DNA of 64,000 nucleotides, taken from positions 10,860,785 to 10,924,784 of the forward strand of contig OZ007516.1 of NCBI GenBank assembly GCA_963931865.1, written 5' to 3'. Below the pieces are notes generated by a model. The model searched no databases and was not told the origin of the DNA. It saw only the letters and a list, made by a program, of their open reading frames with translations. Shown piece by piece: positions 31,791 to 44,896 of this stretch. Source of the DNA: Axinella damicornis (taxonomy: Eukaryota; Porifera; Demospongiae; Axinellida; Axinellidae). A program made the position numbers and the translations under genes. Within the stretch, counting starts at the first letter, position 1, and each line of letters opens with the position of its first letter.

Positions 31791-33810
31791 TATTGATGAT
31801 TGCAGTGAGGTTCTATAGATCTATGGAAGTACAGAGTTGATTTATTTCATAGTTGACTGCATGATTGTGCCAGTTTATAAACATAATATTATGGGTGTTG
31901 CTAAACATGGACCTGCATGGGTTGCTTTTGATATTCCAGGCCAGATCGATCAAAGCTACATTTGTGCATGGGGTATGAACGTTTTGTTCAATTCACATGG
32001 ATAGTCAGTGTACTGGTTTCATCAATGAATTACTCAGTAGTTGTCTTGATGGTGATGCCTGTAAGAAGATAACCACTACTCCCATTCATGTTCATAGTGG
32101 GATGAGTCCTGTCCGGTAGCACCTGCAGACAAAGGAAAGTTACACAACCAATTAATATCTGCACCACCACTTGAAGTGAAACCAACATTATTTTGTGTGT
32201 ACTAAACACAATGTCACAGTAAAAGGAATTTCTTCAATAGGCTCCCGAGTCTCAACACAAGTCGGCATTCAGTGCTACATTTCATGCACACTTTGCTCCC
32301 TCACTATTAAAACTCACTGCACCACAGAAACATCAATGTCAGAATAAATACCATCGCCTCTCGTTAGTACATGCCCAAACACCCTTCTTGGTACTAGATT
32401 TTTTCCCATTCCGTCAGTTGTATTGTGTGTCGTATTTTGGCTACGATATCGATGTGGATACTGGTCCGACAGGAAGTACATAGGATATTGGTCTGGCAGG
32501 TAGTACATAAGTACATACTTCAGGTATAAGTACCGGAAACGTGCATACACTGAGGCCCCAATACCCATCGCCCAACTTTCTGCTGGACTAATACCACTTT
32601 GTAATGGCTATTGTGAGCCCAATTTGAATCCATCAGATTTGTGTCCTGACTTGTTTGATTTTATTGCGACCATTATAGATATCAAAGTGAACTTGGCAAT
32701 GCAGGTCTATTGAGCCCACCAAAGGGGGCACCCAATGGGCAGTTGCTGCTGGCATCCTAACTCCAAGTAGCGCTTCCAATAACGTGGGGTCTGGATCTGG
32801 ACCCGGAATTGGCCACATGTACTCATTTGATGCTGCTACATGTACACAGAGGTGAGTCTAGTGTGACTTTGAACCTGCTGATAGTGATTAATCTGTTGCT
32901 TTGTAAGCGACAGCAGATAGCCTTCCTTCATTAATTTTAGTCTCTATTTCATGCACAGTTCAAAGTTCAAAATACACGAGGCCAACACCTAGGCAGTATC
33001 ATTCTGTCTGCATGCTTGGTAATAGCTTCTTTGGCCATTTTCCAGCAGGAAAACGGCCAAAGAAGCTACAGTATGGTATTTTGAAATTTCCTTGGCCATC
33101 CCTAAATAGAGAACGCTACTGCGTTCTCTGATATTCCAGGTATTGTGTATTACAAGGTTAGTTAGTGCACCCGGACACTGTAGAAACGGTCTCAGGCGGA
33201 TAATGCATTCGCAGCAACTCGGAAGGCGAGTGCATTATCCGCTCGACTACATTGCCCTCAGTGCACTACAACCCAATAATGCACAAACTAGTAAAAAACT
33301 AGGTATTATCTATCGTTACTCACATGACCATTCAATGCCTCAGTATTGATCACATGACTCTGGGGCGTATGCATAAATTTGAAAAGGGGATTTCCAAGTA
33401 GTGACATGGGCATGCATAGAAACGCGATCCAAAGTGTGCGAAGCGCGGAAACAATTTTCATGGTCATTTCACTGCTTTGCACTGCACTAGTGCCACTACG
33501 TACTTTCTGGTTTCCGTGCACCATCTCACTCTCGACGTGGAAACGAAATGTAAGCTGGTAGCGCACGCCTACTAATTTCTGTATACTACATCAGCATGTG
33601 GTGTTATGACGTTCATGCGTTATACCAGGGCTGAGTGGCTGAGATGCTGTACTTGCAGTGCCAAGTATTATCGTAGTTATCCAGCAACAGAAAGGTCACA
33701 AGTGAACATTTTAGCCAGCTAAACAGTCTCAGTTAGTGTGTGGGCCTCAGTTCCAATTCTCGGTCCCAGGGGGGTTTCCAGTGTGCTCACCGTAGAATAG
33801 CCTAAGCAGT
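31791..33810. other. No gene supported; small hairpins
   Basis: Minus-strand frames at 32314-32818 lack motifs. A hairpin ATAGCTTCTTTGGCC / GGCCAAAGAAGCTA lies at 33023-33072, and AGAGAACGC/GCGTTCTCT near 33109-33130. Confidence 0.4.
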
Positions 33811-33983
33811 TAGTTGTATCCCTGGCCAGCAGGATATAAGACCGGCTATATCCCGCGGGGAAAGGCCAGTGCTTTCGTTCCGTTTCGGAAGTGCCTTGGG
33901 CTTGCCCTCGGCACTCCACTCAAGCACTGACCTCCCCCGCGGGATATAGCCGGTCATATATCCCACTGGCCAGGGATATAACC
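33811..33983. mobile_element. Fold-back MITE, CCGGCTATATCCCGCGGG arms
   Basis: Left TATCCCTGGCCAG...GACCGGCTATATCCCGC and right GCGGGATATAGCCGGTC...CTGGCCAGGGATA are inverted over about 60 bp each, with CAGTGCTT / AAGCACTG nearest the loop. Confidence 0.75.
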
Positions 33984-34799
33984 TATATTAGGGCATTACA
34001 GGGCTTTAGTACACTTGAGCAATACAGTAATGGTCTTGGGCAGACAATGAACTCGCCTTCGGCATTATCCCTCCCTTGACCGTTACTATATCGCCCACAT
34101 GCACTAAAACTCTAACCTTGTTCTCAGGCCTACCCCATTTTCTGTTCTACTTGCAGAAGAGCAGTGAAATATGAATGATGAATGATGTCAGGTGTACGTA
34201 GGGGGAGGGGGCCCAAACACAAATTAGTTGAAACACTGGCTGAACGAAGTTGTACGAGTGTCTGGAGTCTCAACCAGGCACAGAGCGTTCAAATCTAGCC
34301 GACTAGATGATGAACGTATCCAAGAACTGCTGAAACAACTACAGCCCCCCCCCATATGTACGTCCACCTCGTGTCCAGTTGACTTCACTCACATCATGAA
34401 TAATACCAGGCTTTCCTTGTTATCTGCTGGACTGCTGCTCCCGTGTATTACTGTAGACCTGGGAACGAGGCTACAAAACTAGGTAATAACTATTACGTAT
34501 CGTACTGGCATACACATATGTTCATGGAGGTGTGAATCAGCTGGGAATGAGGCTTAGGGAAATCATGGCGATCAGGGAGTTACTGAGCACAGGTATACCT
34601 GATAGTGCCTGAGCCAATTCTCGCTGAGATGCAGGTTGAAGGCGAGACCAGCTTCCTTTAGACGTCTGTAACACTGAATCAGTGGCTGAAAGAAAGAAAG
34701 TATATAATCATATAATACAGAGTAGTACACAAGTGGTACAGTATTATGAGAATTTGAATATTGAACAGCATCATAGTTTATGTCATACCAGAAAATCAT

Positions 34800-35290
34800 G
34801 ACTACAGAAGAGTCCATGTTTACAGACAACAAACAGGAAGAGAAGGTGGATTGTCAGAGCCTCTATGAAACGTTTCCGTCACTTCAAAACGTAGCATTGA
34901 CCAAATTCATGAATTAGCTGAAGGACAACTATTGGGGTTCTCCTGCCGAAAAATCGTCCTGCTCAACGAGAGTGGTGTAACAGCTATCGATGAAGAAGAC
35001 CTCTTATCAGATGCCATTGCCTTGATGTTTGATCCCACCAAGCCAATACGTGTGATTATGCGTACACAGCCAGCAATAGATATTGGTGGTATTCGGCGAC
35101 AATATTTTTCTGATGTGTTACATCATCTTGCATGTAAAGATTATGTTTGTTGGTCCACAAGAGCAAGACTACAGTTCACTCAAGTTCGGTCATCAGTGAC
35201 CCTTTCTGTGAAGATACAAGGACTTAACAGGGGTGAAAGAGAATCACTCTCCTCTGGCAGCGTTTCCAGTTCGATGTAAATACGAACAAG
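34800..35290 (+). pseudogene. HECT-domain-like fragment
   Basis: Two frames joined by a 1-nt shift near 34900 give SLYETFPSLQNVALTKFM, then HELAEGQLLGFSCRKIVLLN, and DPTKPIRVIMRTQPAIDIGG, IRRQYFSDVL. The RVxxxxxPAIDxGGxRRxFFxxVL pattern is the start of a HECT E3 ligase domain. No catalytic Cys lobe follows. It may be a relic or an unresolved exon. Confidence 0.5.
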
Positions 35291-35300
35291 ACCTGCACTA

Positions 35301-35564
35301 GTGAGTGTCAAGAAGCTGGACGAGCAAGAAATAATTAAGTGGAAAGATATTCCAGACGAATTTCCAACAAATAAAACACCACCTCCGCACAACCCACCCT
35401 CAAGAATTCGCAGCAATATTCAGAAAGAAGAGGTCGATAAGAAGGAAAAGGTTAGTGAGTGGCAGACAACAATCTCCATCGAGTCACTACCTGATACCTT
35501 CAAAATGAGGAAGCACAATGACAGGAGCAGCAGTAAACACTTGGAGATTGCCAAGAAGCTTTAA
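35301..35564 (+). CDS. Unrecognised short ORF or exon
   Basis: Reads EQEIIKWKDIPDEFPTNKTP and ends SSSKHLEIAKKL with TAA. Charged and proline-rich, with no motif that I recognise. It follows an ACTAG, so could be a terminal exon of the HECT-like unit. Confidence 0.25.
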   Translation: MSVKKLDEQEIIKWKDIPDEFPTNKTPPPHNPPSRIRSNIQKEEVDKKEKVSEWQTTISIESLPDTFKMRKHNDRSSSKHLEIAKKL

Positions 35565-35599
35565 ACATTTTTTACACAAATGAATTATTATTCGTGACA

Positions 35600-35985
35600 G
35601 CCAGAATCTTTTCACGCGATGCTAGGTAGTTGCTTTGCGAGATGGGCGTCGTTAGACAGCTACCTGCAACCGAGGGACGGTCTCCTTGGGAAAAGCGAGC
35701 AACACGCGACACCTTTCTCGCGGTAAGTGTCCAATAATCGAAATCGTTTCGTTCTTTAATGCGATAGCGTTTAATGCGATAGCGTACCTGTCTGTAGGTT
35801 TTCATACACGAGTACTTCGCCAACAGCTGCTCCCAATGTTCCGGATAAACGTGGTAGCCCCAAACGCAGCAAGCGGTTATGTACTTCCATCTTTTCTCTG
35901 GACGTGTCGAAGTTGCCGTAAAAACTATTTCGTGGGTAACCCATTCTGTATAACAGGGTTCATGTTTCACATTAGCATGCACCTT
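35600..35985 (-). pseudogene. GYHVY-motif ORF
   Basis: Minus strand KRWKYITACCVWGYHVYPEH then WEQLLAKYSC. The GYHVYxxxW pattern recalls a HIRAN-like module in invertebrate proteins often linked to repeats. The second half is diverged and includes an 11-14-bp tandem repeat (GCGATAGCGTTTAAT type). Confidence 0.35.
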
Positions 35986-36009
35986 GCTATTTCATGTACC
36001 CTTTGCGAA

Positions 36010-36055
36010 ATGCATAAAAATTGTCATAAAAATAAAAATAAAAATAAATATAAAT
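36010..36055 (+). repeat. (AAAAT)n tract
   Basis: AAAATAAAAATAAAAATAAA, similar to the tail of the LINE at 10557. It may mark the 3' end of a degraded retroelement. Confidence 0.6.
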
Positions 36056-37079
36056 CCTTCTGAGAGCTTGACAGAACCAATCCAACTCTGCTTGACATCA
36101 CAGAGTACTCCAAGAGCCTCTCATGCAGCTAGAGGTAGCATGTCAGATGTATGTACTCTGTTGAGAATACTACTGGTAATGCCTGCCACAAGGCAGTAAG
36201 TGAAAGAAGTGCGTCAGCTCTGCGGAAGAGTTGAAACGTATTTTCAAACAACTATGAGCCAAGCTTGTCTCAACAGCTGTTCACATCCACAAGGAGAAGA
36301 AGACAAAGACAACCTACCACTAGAGACTGGTTTAAATGACTTTGTGGGCAGTTAATGAGCACAGGCTTGCATTGTTTGGAACTTTCTAAGTTAAGAGAAC
36401 ACTTTTTTCCATGAGGTTTGTTTGTGTGCGTGTTTTTGATATTGTGTACTGTGTCTGGAACTGCTTGCTGTCATTGCTTTGGCGATTAGCTAGTTAACAG
36501 GAAAATCCCTAAAGTCTAATGGCTGCTGGTCTGACAGGGAGTCTGGTCTGATTATCAGTTGGAGACAGTAAATTCATTCAGTTGCTGCATCTTTCAGCGA
36601 CAGTTTTGCCTCAGAATGGCCTCAGAAGCAATCTCAGAGCATCTAGCTGTTGAAAAATTCTTGGGGGAGCATGCCCCCAGACACCCCTAGAGTGGCATGC
36701 TTACGCATTCAGTGCACAGTTTGGCACTAACAGAGGGGCCTGACCACTATAAAATTGCTTCCTTCGGCCCCCAATGCACCTAACAGGTTATCAAAGATCC
36801 TATTCGTGAGACATCCCTCTTACATTGAGGCCCGAACAGTATTGAAGATCTATCCACTAATGGGTAGTACACCACATTCTTGCTACAAATACATATACAG
36901 TTTGATCAAGCAATGGTTAATCAAAATTAAAGTGTTTGAATTATACTAAGGTGTATGCATGTGCCCAGGAAAGTGCTTCGGCAACCGCATTGCAAATGTG
37001 AAGGCCAAGACATTCCAGAAAGGCTGCAGTTGCAATAACTTCCTCAAGTTTTCCATGTTGTTGTGCTTTTTTTTGTCGT

Positions 37080-38268
37080 TGCTGCTGATCGTTCATTGTG
37101 GGAGAATCCATTGCAATCCGTCGTCTGTTACCAACTCACCTGGTCTCTTGGATCTCCAGTTATCTGTGCAGCAGAAAGCAGCAAGTTGGAGTCTCTGGTG
37201 TTAATTCAACCCCTGTTGATGTCATATCTGGTGTGCCACAAGGCTCTGTGCTGGGTCCTACCCTCTTTCTGATCTATATCGATGGACTTGCTGAGATTCC
37301 TTTGACCGGTGGCAGCCTGTCAATGTTTGCTGATGATATCCTCCTCTACAAGGTGGTTCGGAGCCTGTCTGACTTCCAAGACCTGCAGAGCGATGTTAAC
37401 TCACTTGTCCAGTGGACCACAGACCATGATCTTAAACTCAATGCTAAAAAGTGCAAATCACTTCTATTGTCAAGGGAACGGGTGCCAACATGTACTCAAA
37501 CCGTGGTGGTTAATGGTCTGCCTCTGGAAAAAGTCCAGTCCTATAAATATCTTGGGGTCTCGATATCCTCCAACCTGTCATGGGGCAACCATGTCTCCAA
37601 TATCTGCTCCAGAGCCAAGAAGCACTTGGGGATGCTCTATCGCCGCTTTTATCGTGACGCTGATTCTAGCACACTGAGGATGTTATACACCACCTCTGTG
37701 AGACCCCTGCTGGAATATGCAGTCCCGGTGTGGGACCCTCACCTGTTAAAGGACATTAAAGCTATAGAGTCCGTGCAAAGATTCGCTACCAAAGTGTGTA
37801 CGAAGGCCTGGCTGGGTGTTGACTATAATGATCGGCTAAGTATGCTGAATCTGACGACCCTGGAGACAAGGCGGACCGTCCTAAAGCATTGCTTTTTGTA
37901 CAAGGTCTTAAATGGCCTGACTTTCCTCCCTAACCCCCCCATCATCCCCAGGCCTAACACCTCACATGACACCAGGTCACACACCCTCACTTTGCAGGTT
38001 CCTTTTGCACACAATGTGAGCTTCTATAACTCCTTTTGTTGTCAAGCTCCCCGACTATGGAATGAACTACCATCTGAGATTGTAACATCTTCCTCCATTG
38101 CATCCTTTAAGAGAGCGTGTTGTATTTATCTGCACCTTCATTAACGTAGTTTATAATTAGGGATCATGTCTTGTATTAGCCTATGTTGCTATGTTGCTAT
38201 GTACATGCATCCTTGTCTATTATGACAGAATTGTTATAGACAAAAAAAAAAGAAAAAAAAAAGAGAAA
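37080..38268 (+). mobile_element. 5'-truncated LINE with poly(A) tail
   Basis: Reverse transcriptase fragment followed by a short 3' UTR and an A-rich tail (38242-38268). The 5' end falls within the RT gene. Confidence 0.8.
37098..38144 (+). pseudogene. LINE reverse transcriptase (C-terminal two thirds)
   Basis: 348 codons: SGVPQGSVLGPTLFLIYIDG, SMFADDILLYKVV (catalytic FADD), YKYLGVSISSNLSWGNH, RPLLEYAVPVWDPH, and a C-terminal block ending ASFKRACCIYLHLH. Same clade as the fragment at 10820 but only moderately similar, so a different family. The frame is intact from its truncated start, indicating a fairly recent insertion. Confidence 0.88.
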
Positions 38269-38399
38269 TCCAATGCCAAGCCTTCATTTAGGTTTGACTT
38301 CTGGAGTGAGAACACAACACAATCACTTTGATCTGCTGAGGGAGGTTTAAATGAGCTTGACAGTTATCCTGGTTGTGTCTATAAATATGTAGGATGAGA

Positions 38400-38640
38400 T
38401 AGGATTACCATTACAACCACATCCTGTTTGCTGAGAGGAGGCCAGAACAAAGATTTGGTACTGCACATCCCATAGAAAGCATGTAAAATGAATGATGATC
38501 ATCGCATGTGAAAGCACAACTGGTCAATTACTGCCTCCTTTCATCATACTGTACTCTTGCAAAAGAGCGCCCATGGGCGGTAAACCTTACATGCTCGCCG
38601 AACAGGGGGTGGACATTCCTTCAAGTGTTTTCCTATTCAA
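38400..38640 (+). pseudogene. pogo/DDE_1-like transposase fragment
   Basis: Degenerate frame RRPEQRFGTAHPIES followed by MIIACESTTGQLLPPFIILY and KRAPMGGKPYMLAEQG. This matches the pogo/CENP-B DDE core segment (xxACxSAxGxxLPPxxI). Broken by a stop and a shift near 38480. Confidence 0.4.
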
Positions 38641-41600
38641 CCCTGAAAGAGTGCCCACCTTTGTTTACGTACACCAAGCACAAGCAGCAGTGATCAGCGA
38701 GCAGCAAGCGTGCATGCATCAGAGCACATCTACATCACTGAAGTCACTAGCAAAATCACCACTCACGATGTCGTCTTCACTAAAAGTGCTCACTGAGGTC
38801 CCAGGAGCGTGTATCTTCATCTTCACAGGCAAGCAAACACACATAGACACCATAGATACAGATATACAGACCCATAGAGACTTTCTGCAAGCAAAATTTC
38901 TTTGTTCACTTTGAATAAATTGTTAATTTTCGTCCCCCATCTCACACTACACGAGTGCCACTCCCTTCCCTTGATGTCCGTTTCAATCCCTGAAAAATAT
39001 TGGTAGCAGGAGTGGAACAACCTCCATCAGAAGCACCCTAGTCTACCTACGTATTCGATTATTTCAACAAGCTCTGCTATAGCACCCACAAACATTATTT
39101 TGTGGAGGGTTCCAAATCCAAAGCAGGTGTTTCTCTACATGCTTTTGTTTGCCAATACTGGCTCCAATGATTCAGGCAAACATGGAGAAGGTGAAGATCA
39201 TGGTGTGTGTCTCTCTCTATATATGTATTTCCCCATCCCACCTGTTCTGCTGGAGCAGAACATAAGTCCAAAGAATAGAATTCCGACCACTGAGAGAAGC
39301 CTAACAGATTTTTAATATTCAGACCAACCTCTAATTTAAAACTAGGGCTTTGTGCATGAGCCTGAGTGACATGTGACCTATGTATGTACATGTGATTGCC
39401 ATGTGATCACTCCTTAACTTTTACAATAGAATTTGCAGAACAGATAGTCAGTAGTCACGGGTAGGTGTAATACCTGGACCATGGACGGTTGGACTGGACT
39501 GTTGGATTGCCTTGTTCAGTTACCTCTGACTGCCTCCACAAATCATTCCAGGATTTGCCTATCCTTTGGGGCGTGGGCGGGGACTAATTCACGGAACGGA
39601 ACACTGGAAAACACTGGAAACAACGGAACAGCGGAGGTCTTCACTGCAGTGTCTGATCTCCACAAACTATATTATCACTGGACAGAGCTCAACGAGCTCT
39701 ACATGCTGATACCCTTGCTGCTGGGATCCTTGTTGTTGGCTCTGAGTCATAAGGTGTTTGGTAAGCAGCCACATATGGGATTCTCATAGGGAGGACCAAC
39801 ATTTACATGACTGCATCCAGGTCCTAGGACAACAATGCTGCCAAATTTGGTCCTAGGACAGACTACACTGACTCAGATAACGCCACAGTACACACCATCA
39901 CACACTAACCTCCATCAGATGGCAATAGACCACAAAAAATGGTCTAGAAGGAGAAACGAATTGGAGGAGGGTCATCAGGATCGGCTCAGGATGGAAACGG
40001 GAGGCAATTATTAACCTGCAGAAATGTAGCAACAGAGAGTAGGAGTTGAACAGAAACAAAATTTAATACCAGCACGAACTTCACAACTAATATGGAAGCC
40101 TTTCCGCTTAAATACCATCCACATATATACCTATGTACGTATGCATGACTACCAGCATAGTAGTCTCGTTCCCAGACCGTTGCGTGTATCGCTTCCAGTG
40201 TAACGCGCGGAAATACGGTCTGGTAGGTATAGCCCACATTCCTTAGAATCCGGGCGGATCCAATCAGATCGTAGAACAAGTAATCTCAATGACGTATACT
40301 AATATTGATGCTGGAAGTACAGATTCGCCAGCGCGCAGATTCGCTTGCAATAACTGTTTAAAATACTGCCAGCGCTACTCTCCAAGTTCAACAGCATCTA
40401 TATGCTCTGGAAGCACGCCTTGGATACACGGTCAGAAGGTAGAATCTCTCATTTGCTGCATCCAACACTGACACAGCTCGCTGATCCCAGCATCCACAGT
40501 TGGTGAAGTGCCCGGATGCCGACGATTGCGCGAGTCACTCACAATGCTGCTGCAAAAGGGCATTTCCAAACCGAGCCAAGCACAGCGAACGTGTGTCGGT
40601 ACAGTACTTGCCGCCTCTAGCTCTAGGTCTTCAAAGGCGGCTGACTCTTGATGACCACGTGTGAAATTTTGATGCATCCTGATAATTTCTCGTAATGAGA
40701 CCTTAGGAATGTGCACTATATCTACCAGACCCTTCCTTCCCCACGCGCGATACTAAAAGCGATCTGTGCTGGGGTTGGTTGGGAAGAAGCACTCCCAAGT
40801 GACAAGTGGGGTTACGTCACAGATTACAACTGTTGGCTGAGTCAGCGTGAGATGTCAGTGTTTGCCACTCAGATAGAGCAACCGAAGCAGCACGTCGCAA
40901 GGAAGAACGAAGGAAGAGGTAACACCATGATCCTGATGCTCAGTATGGCCCACCTCACAAGAAATGTAGCTTAGGCAAGTTAGTACTTAAAGATCTCACC
41001 AACACAAGAAAGGGAAAGAGCACTCACTCTCAGAGGTAGGGAGAGAGAAAATCGATGATGTAACCTTTGCACAACCAAACAAGCATTTTTACACATTGGT
41101 AAACAAACAGTGAAAACACCCCAGACATGGGAATCTTAGGAAGATCTAATAACCATGTCAAAATTGCCCACTTGTACAAACCACTATGCTCAGAGGACCA
41201 GCACTCTATGCAAACACAGACTAAGGGTGATGTTACTTAGCTCGACATTCTAGGGGACTGCTTCCTTGCGCTAAGGGAGACCCCAATGTATTCCAAAACA
41301 AAATGAACATTCTGGGAGAGAAAGGAATCACATAAGGCCAGACAAATTTAATTTCTTGTTGCTCGGATTCGCCGGTCGTATTTTAAGGAGGCAAGGAAAA
41401 CTTATAATTTTGGGGTCAAAGGTCATATTGTGCACATGCACACTCTCTAGGTACAGGTCTGGGCACGAGACTACGCACTCTCTGTCAAGCTCAAAATGGC
41501 TGCAAGTTGTTCGGGGCCAGGTGTTCATCTGTCCATCAGGGTCCAGAGTGGACCTCACTGTCTTCTCACCAAATTTTTTTTTCACTCCATTGGATATTAC

Positions 41601-41817
41601 CTCCTCTACTATTTTCTGATCGTCATGGATTCTGCAAGCACCTCGAGGAACAAGATGACAAGATCAACTCCTCCAATCAGGAGAGAGGCGGTCATCGTGG
41701 CGGTATGTAAGAATATCAGCTAGTGTAGGACTGGTCTTGATTGTGAGAATTAGTTGGCAAAAATAAAACACTTGTAAATGCCACCCTTATAAAGGCAATG
41801 TCTAAAAACTCAGCACG
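38641..41817. other. No gene supported; scattered MITE ends
   Basis: Fragments of the TAGTCTCGTTCCCAG family occur near 40163-40240. A frame at 39604-39760 ending in a hydrophobic segment (YMLIPLLLGSLLLAL) before a GTAAGC could be an exon. I cannot support a product. Confidence 0.35.
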
Positions 41818-42085
41818 GTATAGGATCGTCCCGATCCCCACCATGAGTAGGACGATCCCCATTGCCACCACGAATAGGACTGTCCCCATTGCCACCATGA
41901 GTAGGACGGCCACCACGAGTATGATTGTCCCCATTGCCACCACGAGTAGGACGGTCCCCATTGCCACCATGAATAGGACTGTCCCCATTGCCACGATGAG
42001 TAGGACGGTCCCCATTGCCACCATGAGTAGGACGGTCCCCATTACCACCACCAAAAGGACTGTCGCCATTGCCACCATGAGTATA
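41818..42085 (+). repeat. 27-bp minisatellite
   Basis: About ten units of the type ACCATGAGTAGGACGGTCCC + CATTGCC. Both strands stay open through it, which produces repetitive frames. Confidence 0.85.
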
Positions 42086-42173
42086 ATTATATACAAAGGC
42101 GGGAAAGGACCTGCCCAAAAGTTCCTCTTGACTCCTACTTGGCTAGTCACAGCATTTCGGCACATGACTGGGG

Positions 42174-42176
<3 letters not shown>

Positions 42177-42212
<36 letters not shown>
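42177..42212 (+). repeat. Poly-G run, 36 nt
   Basis: G36 preceded by GGGGGA. Confidence 0.95.
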
Positions 42213-42213
<1 letters not shown>

Positions 42214-42449
42214 TGGACATCGTTCTCTGCTACAGTGTACGACAACATGTGTCATCTGAACAGTTAACCAGAAAGTTGTGAACAATCCTCTCAAGCATAA
42301 CCAGTCGATCACCAGGATGACAACAGAATCACAGAGTCGGTAGACTCTGTATGTAGGGATATGACATGACGTACACGCAATATATGCTAATACAAAAGAA
42401 TCTCTCCAAATCTCAGAAACGGTACACTTACATGTATAAGCCTTTATAA

Positions 42450-42700
42450 CCACATACCGTTCATCTTCGAGTGTTTTCATGACCAACAAGACTCCTCGCG
42501 TCGCGAAAAACCGTCGCGAAAGTACCACACCAGGTACTCGCAAAACGGGCAAATTGTTTTTCTTTCTTCTTTCTTCTTTCTTCTTCTTCTTCTTCAGACG
42601 GGCTAGCTCTACGTCGCCTCAATCTCTCATGATGGTTTTCGCACGAAACAGCAGCATTTCACACCGAGTAGTGCACCTGGCCATCGCTTTTTCGCAACCT
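42450..42700 (+). repeat. Segment duplicated at 62.53-62.74 kb
   Basis: Shares in order TAGTGTTTTC-like start, GGCGAAAGTACC-like block, TTCTTCAGACGGGCTAG, CAATCTCTCATGATGGTTTT and CAGCAGCATT with 62550-62735. Here it holds a TTCTTT microsatellite. Confidence 0.6.
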
Positions 42701-43188
42701 CCAAGTTTTCACCAGGCGGCTGCAGCTGCCCACTTAATAACTATGGCTTCTTTAGTCACGCCATTTTCTCGTTTGTACGCATGCGCGATCACTTAGCAAC
42801 GAACGTAATTATTACTCAAGATCGCTGAATTAGAAGTGTCTTGCGCCGTTGTGCTGAACTCTGGTTACTCTGCGTATGATTTATGTATGTTACTACCTAC
42901 TGTGTTCTGTGAGAGGGCTGAATGCCTATCTAAAGACTCAACAGTATATAAATCTTGCTACTTCTGGTATAGGCTATAGCTAATAATATTATGGTCTTCA
43001 GAGTATAGACAGGGATTACTGCCTTAGTATCCATCCAGAAAAGGGTTGACTCGGGTCTGATTCTTCAGCCAATGTGAATACCGGAGTCAATATTGTCAAA
43101 GCAAGGGCTCCTACTACCTGTGAAGACACCGACTTCTGCTCTGTGATGGCAATTAAATTGCTGCTGCTAAAAAAAAAAGAGACATAAA

Positions 43189-43463
43189 CAAGTAATAAAA
43201 AACATTTGAAAATGTAACAGGATGTAGGGATACCAGAACGGCAAAAAGTAAGGAAACAAGGCAGCGATGATCGCACAAAACAGTGAACTATACAATCCCC
43301 CTACATATCTTTTTCATTATACACGTATATGGAAAAAGATCTCTGTAAGGGGGTTGTATACTTCACTGTTTTGTGCGATCATCCCTGCCTTGTTTCCTTA
43401 CTTTTTGCCGTTCTGGTATCCCTACATCCTGTTACATTTTCAAATGTTTTTTATTACTTGTAG
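43189..43463. mobile_element. Long hairpin, ~113-bp arms
   Basis: Left arm AAGTAATAAAAAACATTTG...CAATCCCCCT, right arm AAGGGGGTTGTA...CAAATGTTTTTTATTACTT, nearly perfect, with a ~46-bp AT-rich loop. Structure of a recent fold-back MITE. Confidence 0.85.
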
Positions 43464-43636
43464 AAGACTAGAACTACGTATAGTGGCTCACATGTTCATT
43501 ATTACAGTGAGTTCGCCCAACTGATGATGCAATCCCGGCAGTTAAGACAAATAACAGCCAGCCAGCTGGCTGGTGTTGCGGGAAGGGTTATTTCCACGGG
43601 TCTAGCCATTGGCCGTTTCCTCACCAGTAGTATATA

Positions 43637-44454
43637 CAGTACAGATCACAGCTAAGTTAACACACTCGCGCGTGTGACTCGCGAGTTAGTAGGTGCGTAC
43701 ACGCGAGTACACGTCACGCACGCGCGTGTGCCTCGCGAGTGACGAGCTCCGCCCTCGCGTGTGACTCGCGAGTACGTACTCAGAACACGTGTGACCTTTT
43801 GAGTGACCTTTTATTAGTGAAGACGGAAGCGAGTACCGAGAGAGAACCAGGACGAAAGAGAGCAGAGATAGTTGCGAGTTATAGCACGAACGAGACAGCA
43901 TGGGGCGCATGAGTGCAGACACAAGGGCAAGGGTAGTGCGGGGCGAAATACTAAGTGAGTTGCGTGCGGGACCGACGTTCGAGATGCTGAACAAAAGCGG
44001 TCACTTTATTGGAAGATGCTGAAGTCTGCTGCTGCTTACTCTGCTGCTGGATGGGGGAGACCAATAGTGACTCACGACACGAGCGCTACTGCAGGTAACC
44101 ACAGAACAAAGGCGGCATAAGCCTTTTCTTTGAACGGCCAATGCCGACTCAGCGCTGCTCAAACAGCTGCACACAACAACGCTCAACATCTTAGCATGCC
44201 TTTACTACGGTAGTTACAGAGCGGGAGAGTACTTACCAATCACCTGGAGCGGCATAAAGCCATTTGACATCGCTGCCCGAGAAAGCGCACACACTCGCGA
44301 GTACACACGTGCACTCGCTAAAATTATTCGCGTGTTTACACTCGCGAGTACACGCGAGTTTTTGCACCAGCACTCGCGTGTTGATTACTCGTCACACGCG
44401 TGTAAATCACACGCCACACACGAGTATTTGTTAACTTAGCTGTGATCTGTACTG
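43637..44454. mobile_element. Tc1-type element with CGCGAGT motif arrays
   Basis: Ends CAGTACAGATCACAGCTAAG and its inverse, bounded by TA (43635-43636, 44455-44456). Both subterminal regions are packed with ACTCGCGAGT / CGCGTGT motifs. A central frame from 43900 (MGRMSADTRARVVRGEILSE) could be a residual HTH. No catalytic domain. Confidence 0.75.
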
Positions 44455-44504
44455 TATGTATGCAATCCTTGAGTCCAAGCACGGTTGGTGCAAACTCCTC
44501 ACAA

Positions 44505-44885
44505 TTCAGGTGACCAAGGCTGGGACCCACCACTACCAGTGGGTGACACCAGGTCACCAAGGCTGGGACCCACCACTACCAGTGGGTGACACCAGGTCAC
44601 CAAGGCTGGGACCCACCACTACCAGTGGGTGACACCAGGTCACCAAGGCTGGGACCCACCACTACCAGTGGGTGACACCAGGTCACCAAGGCTGGGACCC
44701 ACCACTACCAGTGGGTGACACCAGGTCACCAAGGCTGGGACCCACCACTACCAGTGGGTGACACCAGGTCACCAAGGCTGGGACCCACCACTACCAGTGG
44801 GTGACACCAGGTCACCAAGGCTGGGACCCACCACTACCAGTGGGTGACACCAGGTCACCAAGGCTGGGACCCACTACTACCCACT
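44505..44885 (+). repeat. 43-bp minisatellite, block 1
   Basis: About nine units: GGTGACACCAGGTCACC + AAGGCTGGGACCCACCACTA + CCAGTG. Very homogeneous. Confidence 0.95.
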
Positions 44886-44896
44886 ACCAGATGAGA

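Noticed and set aside
41716..42552. 278-codon minus frame with repeated MGTVLLVVA
   Set aside because: Mostly the 27-bp minisatellite read in one frame plus poly-G. No start context or domain.
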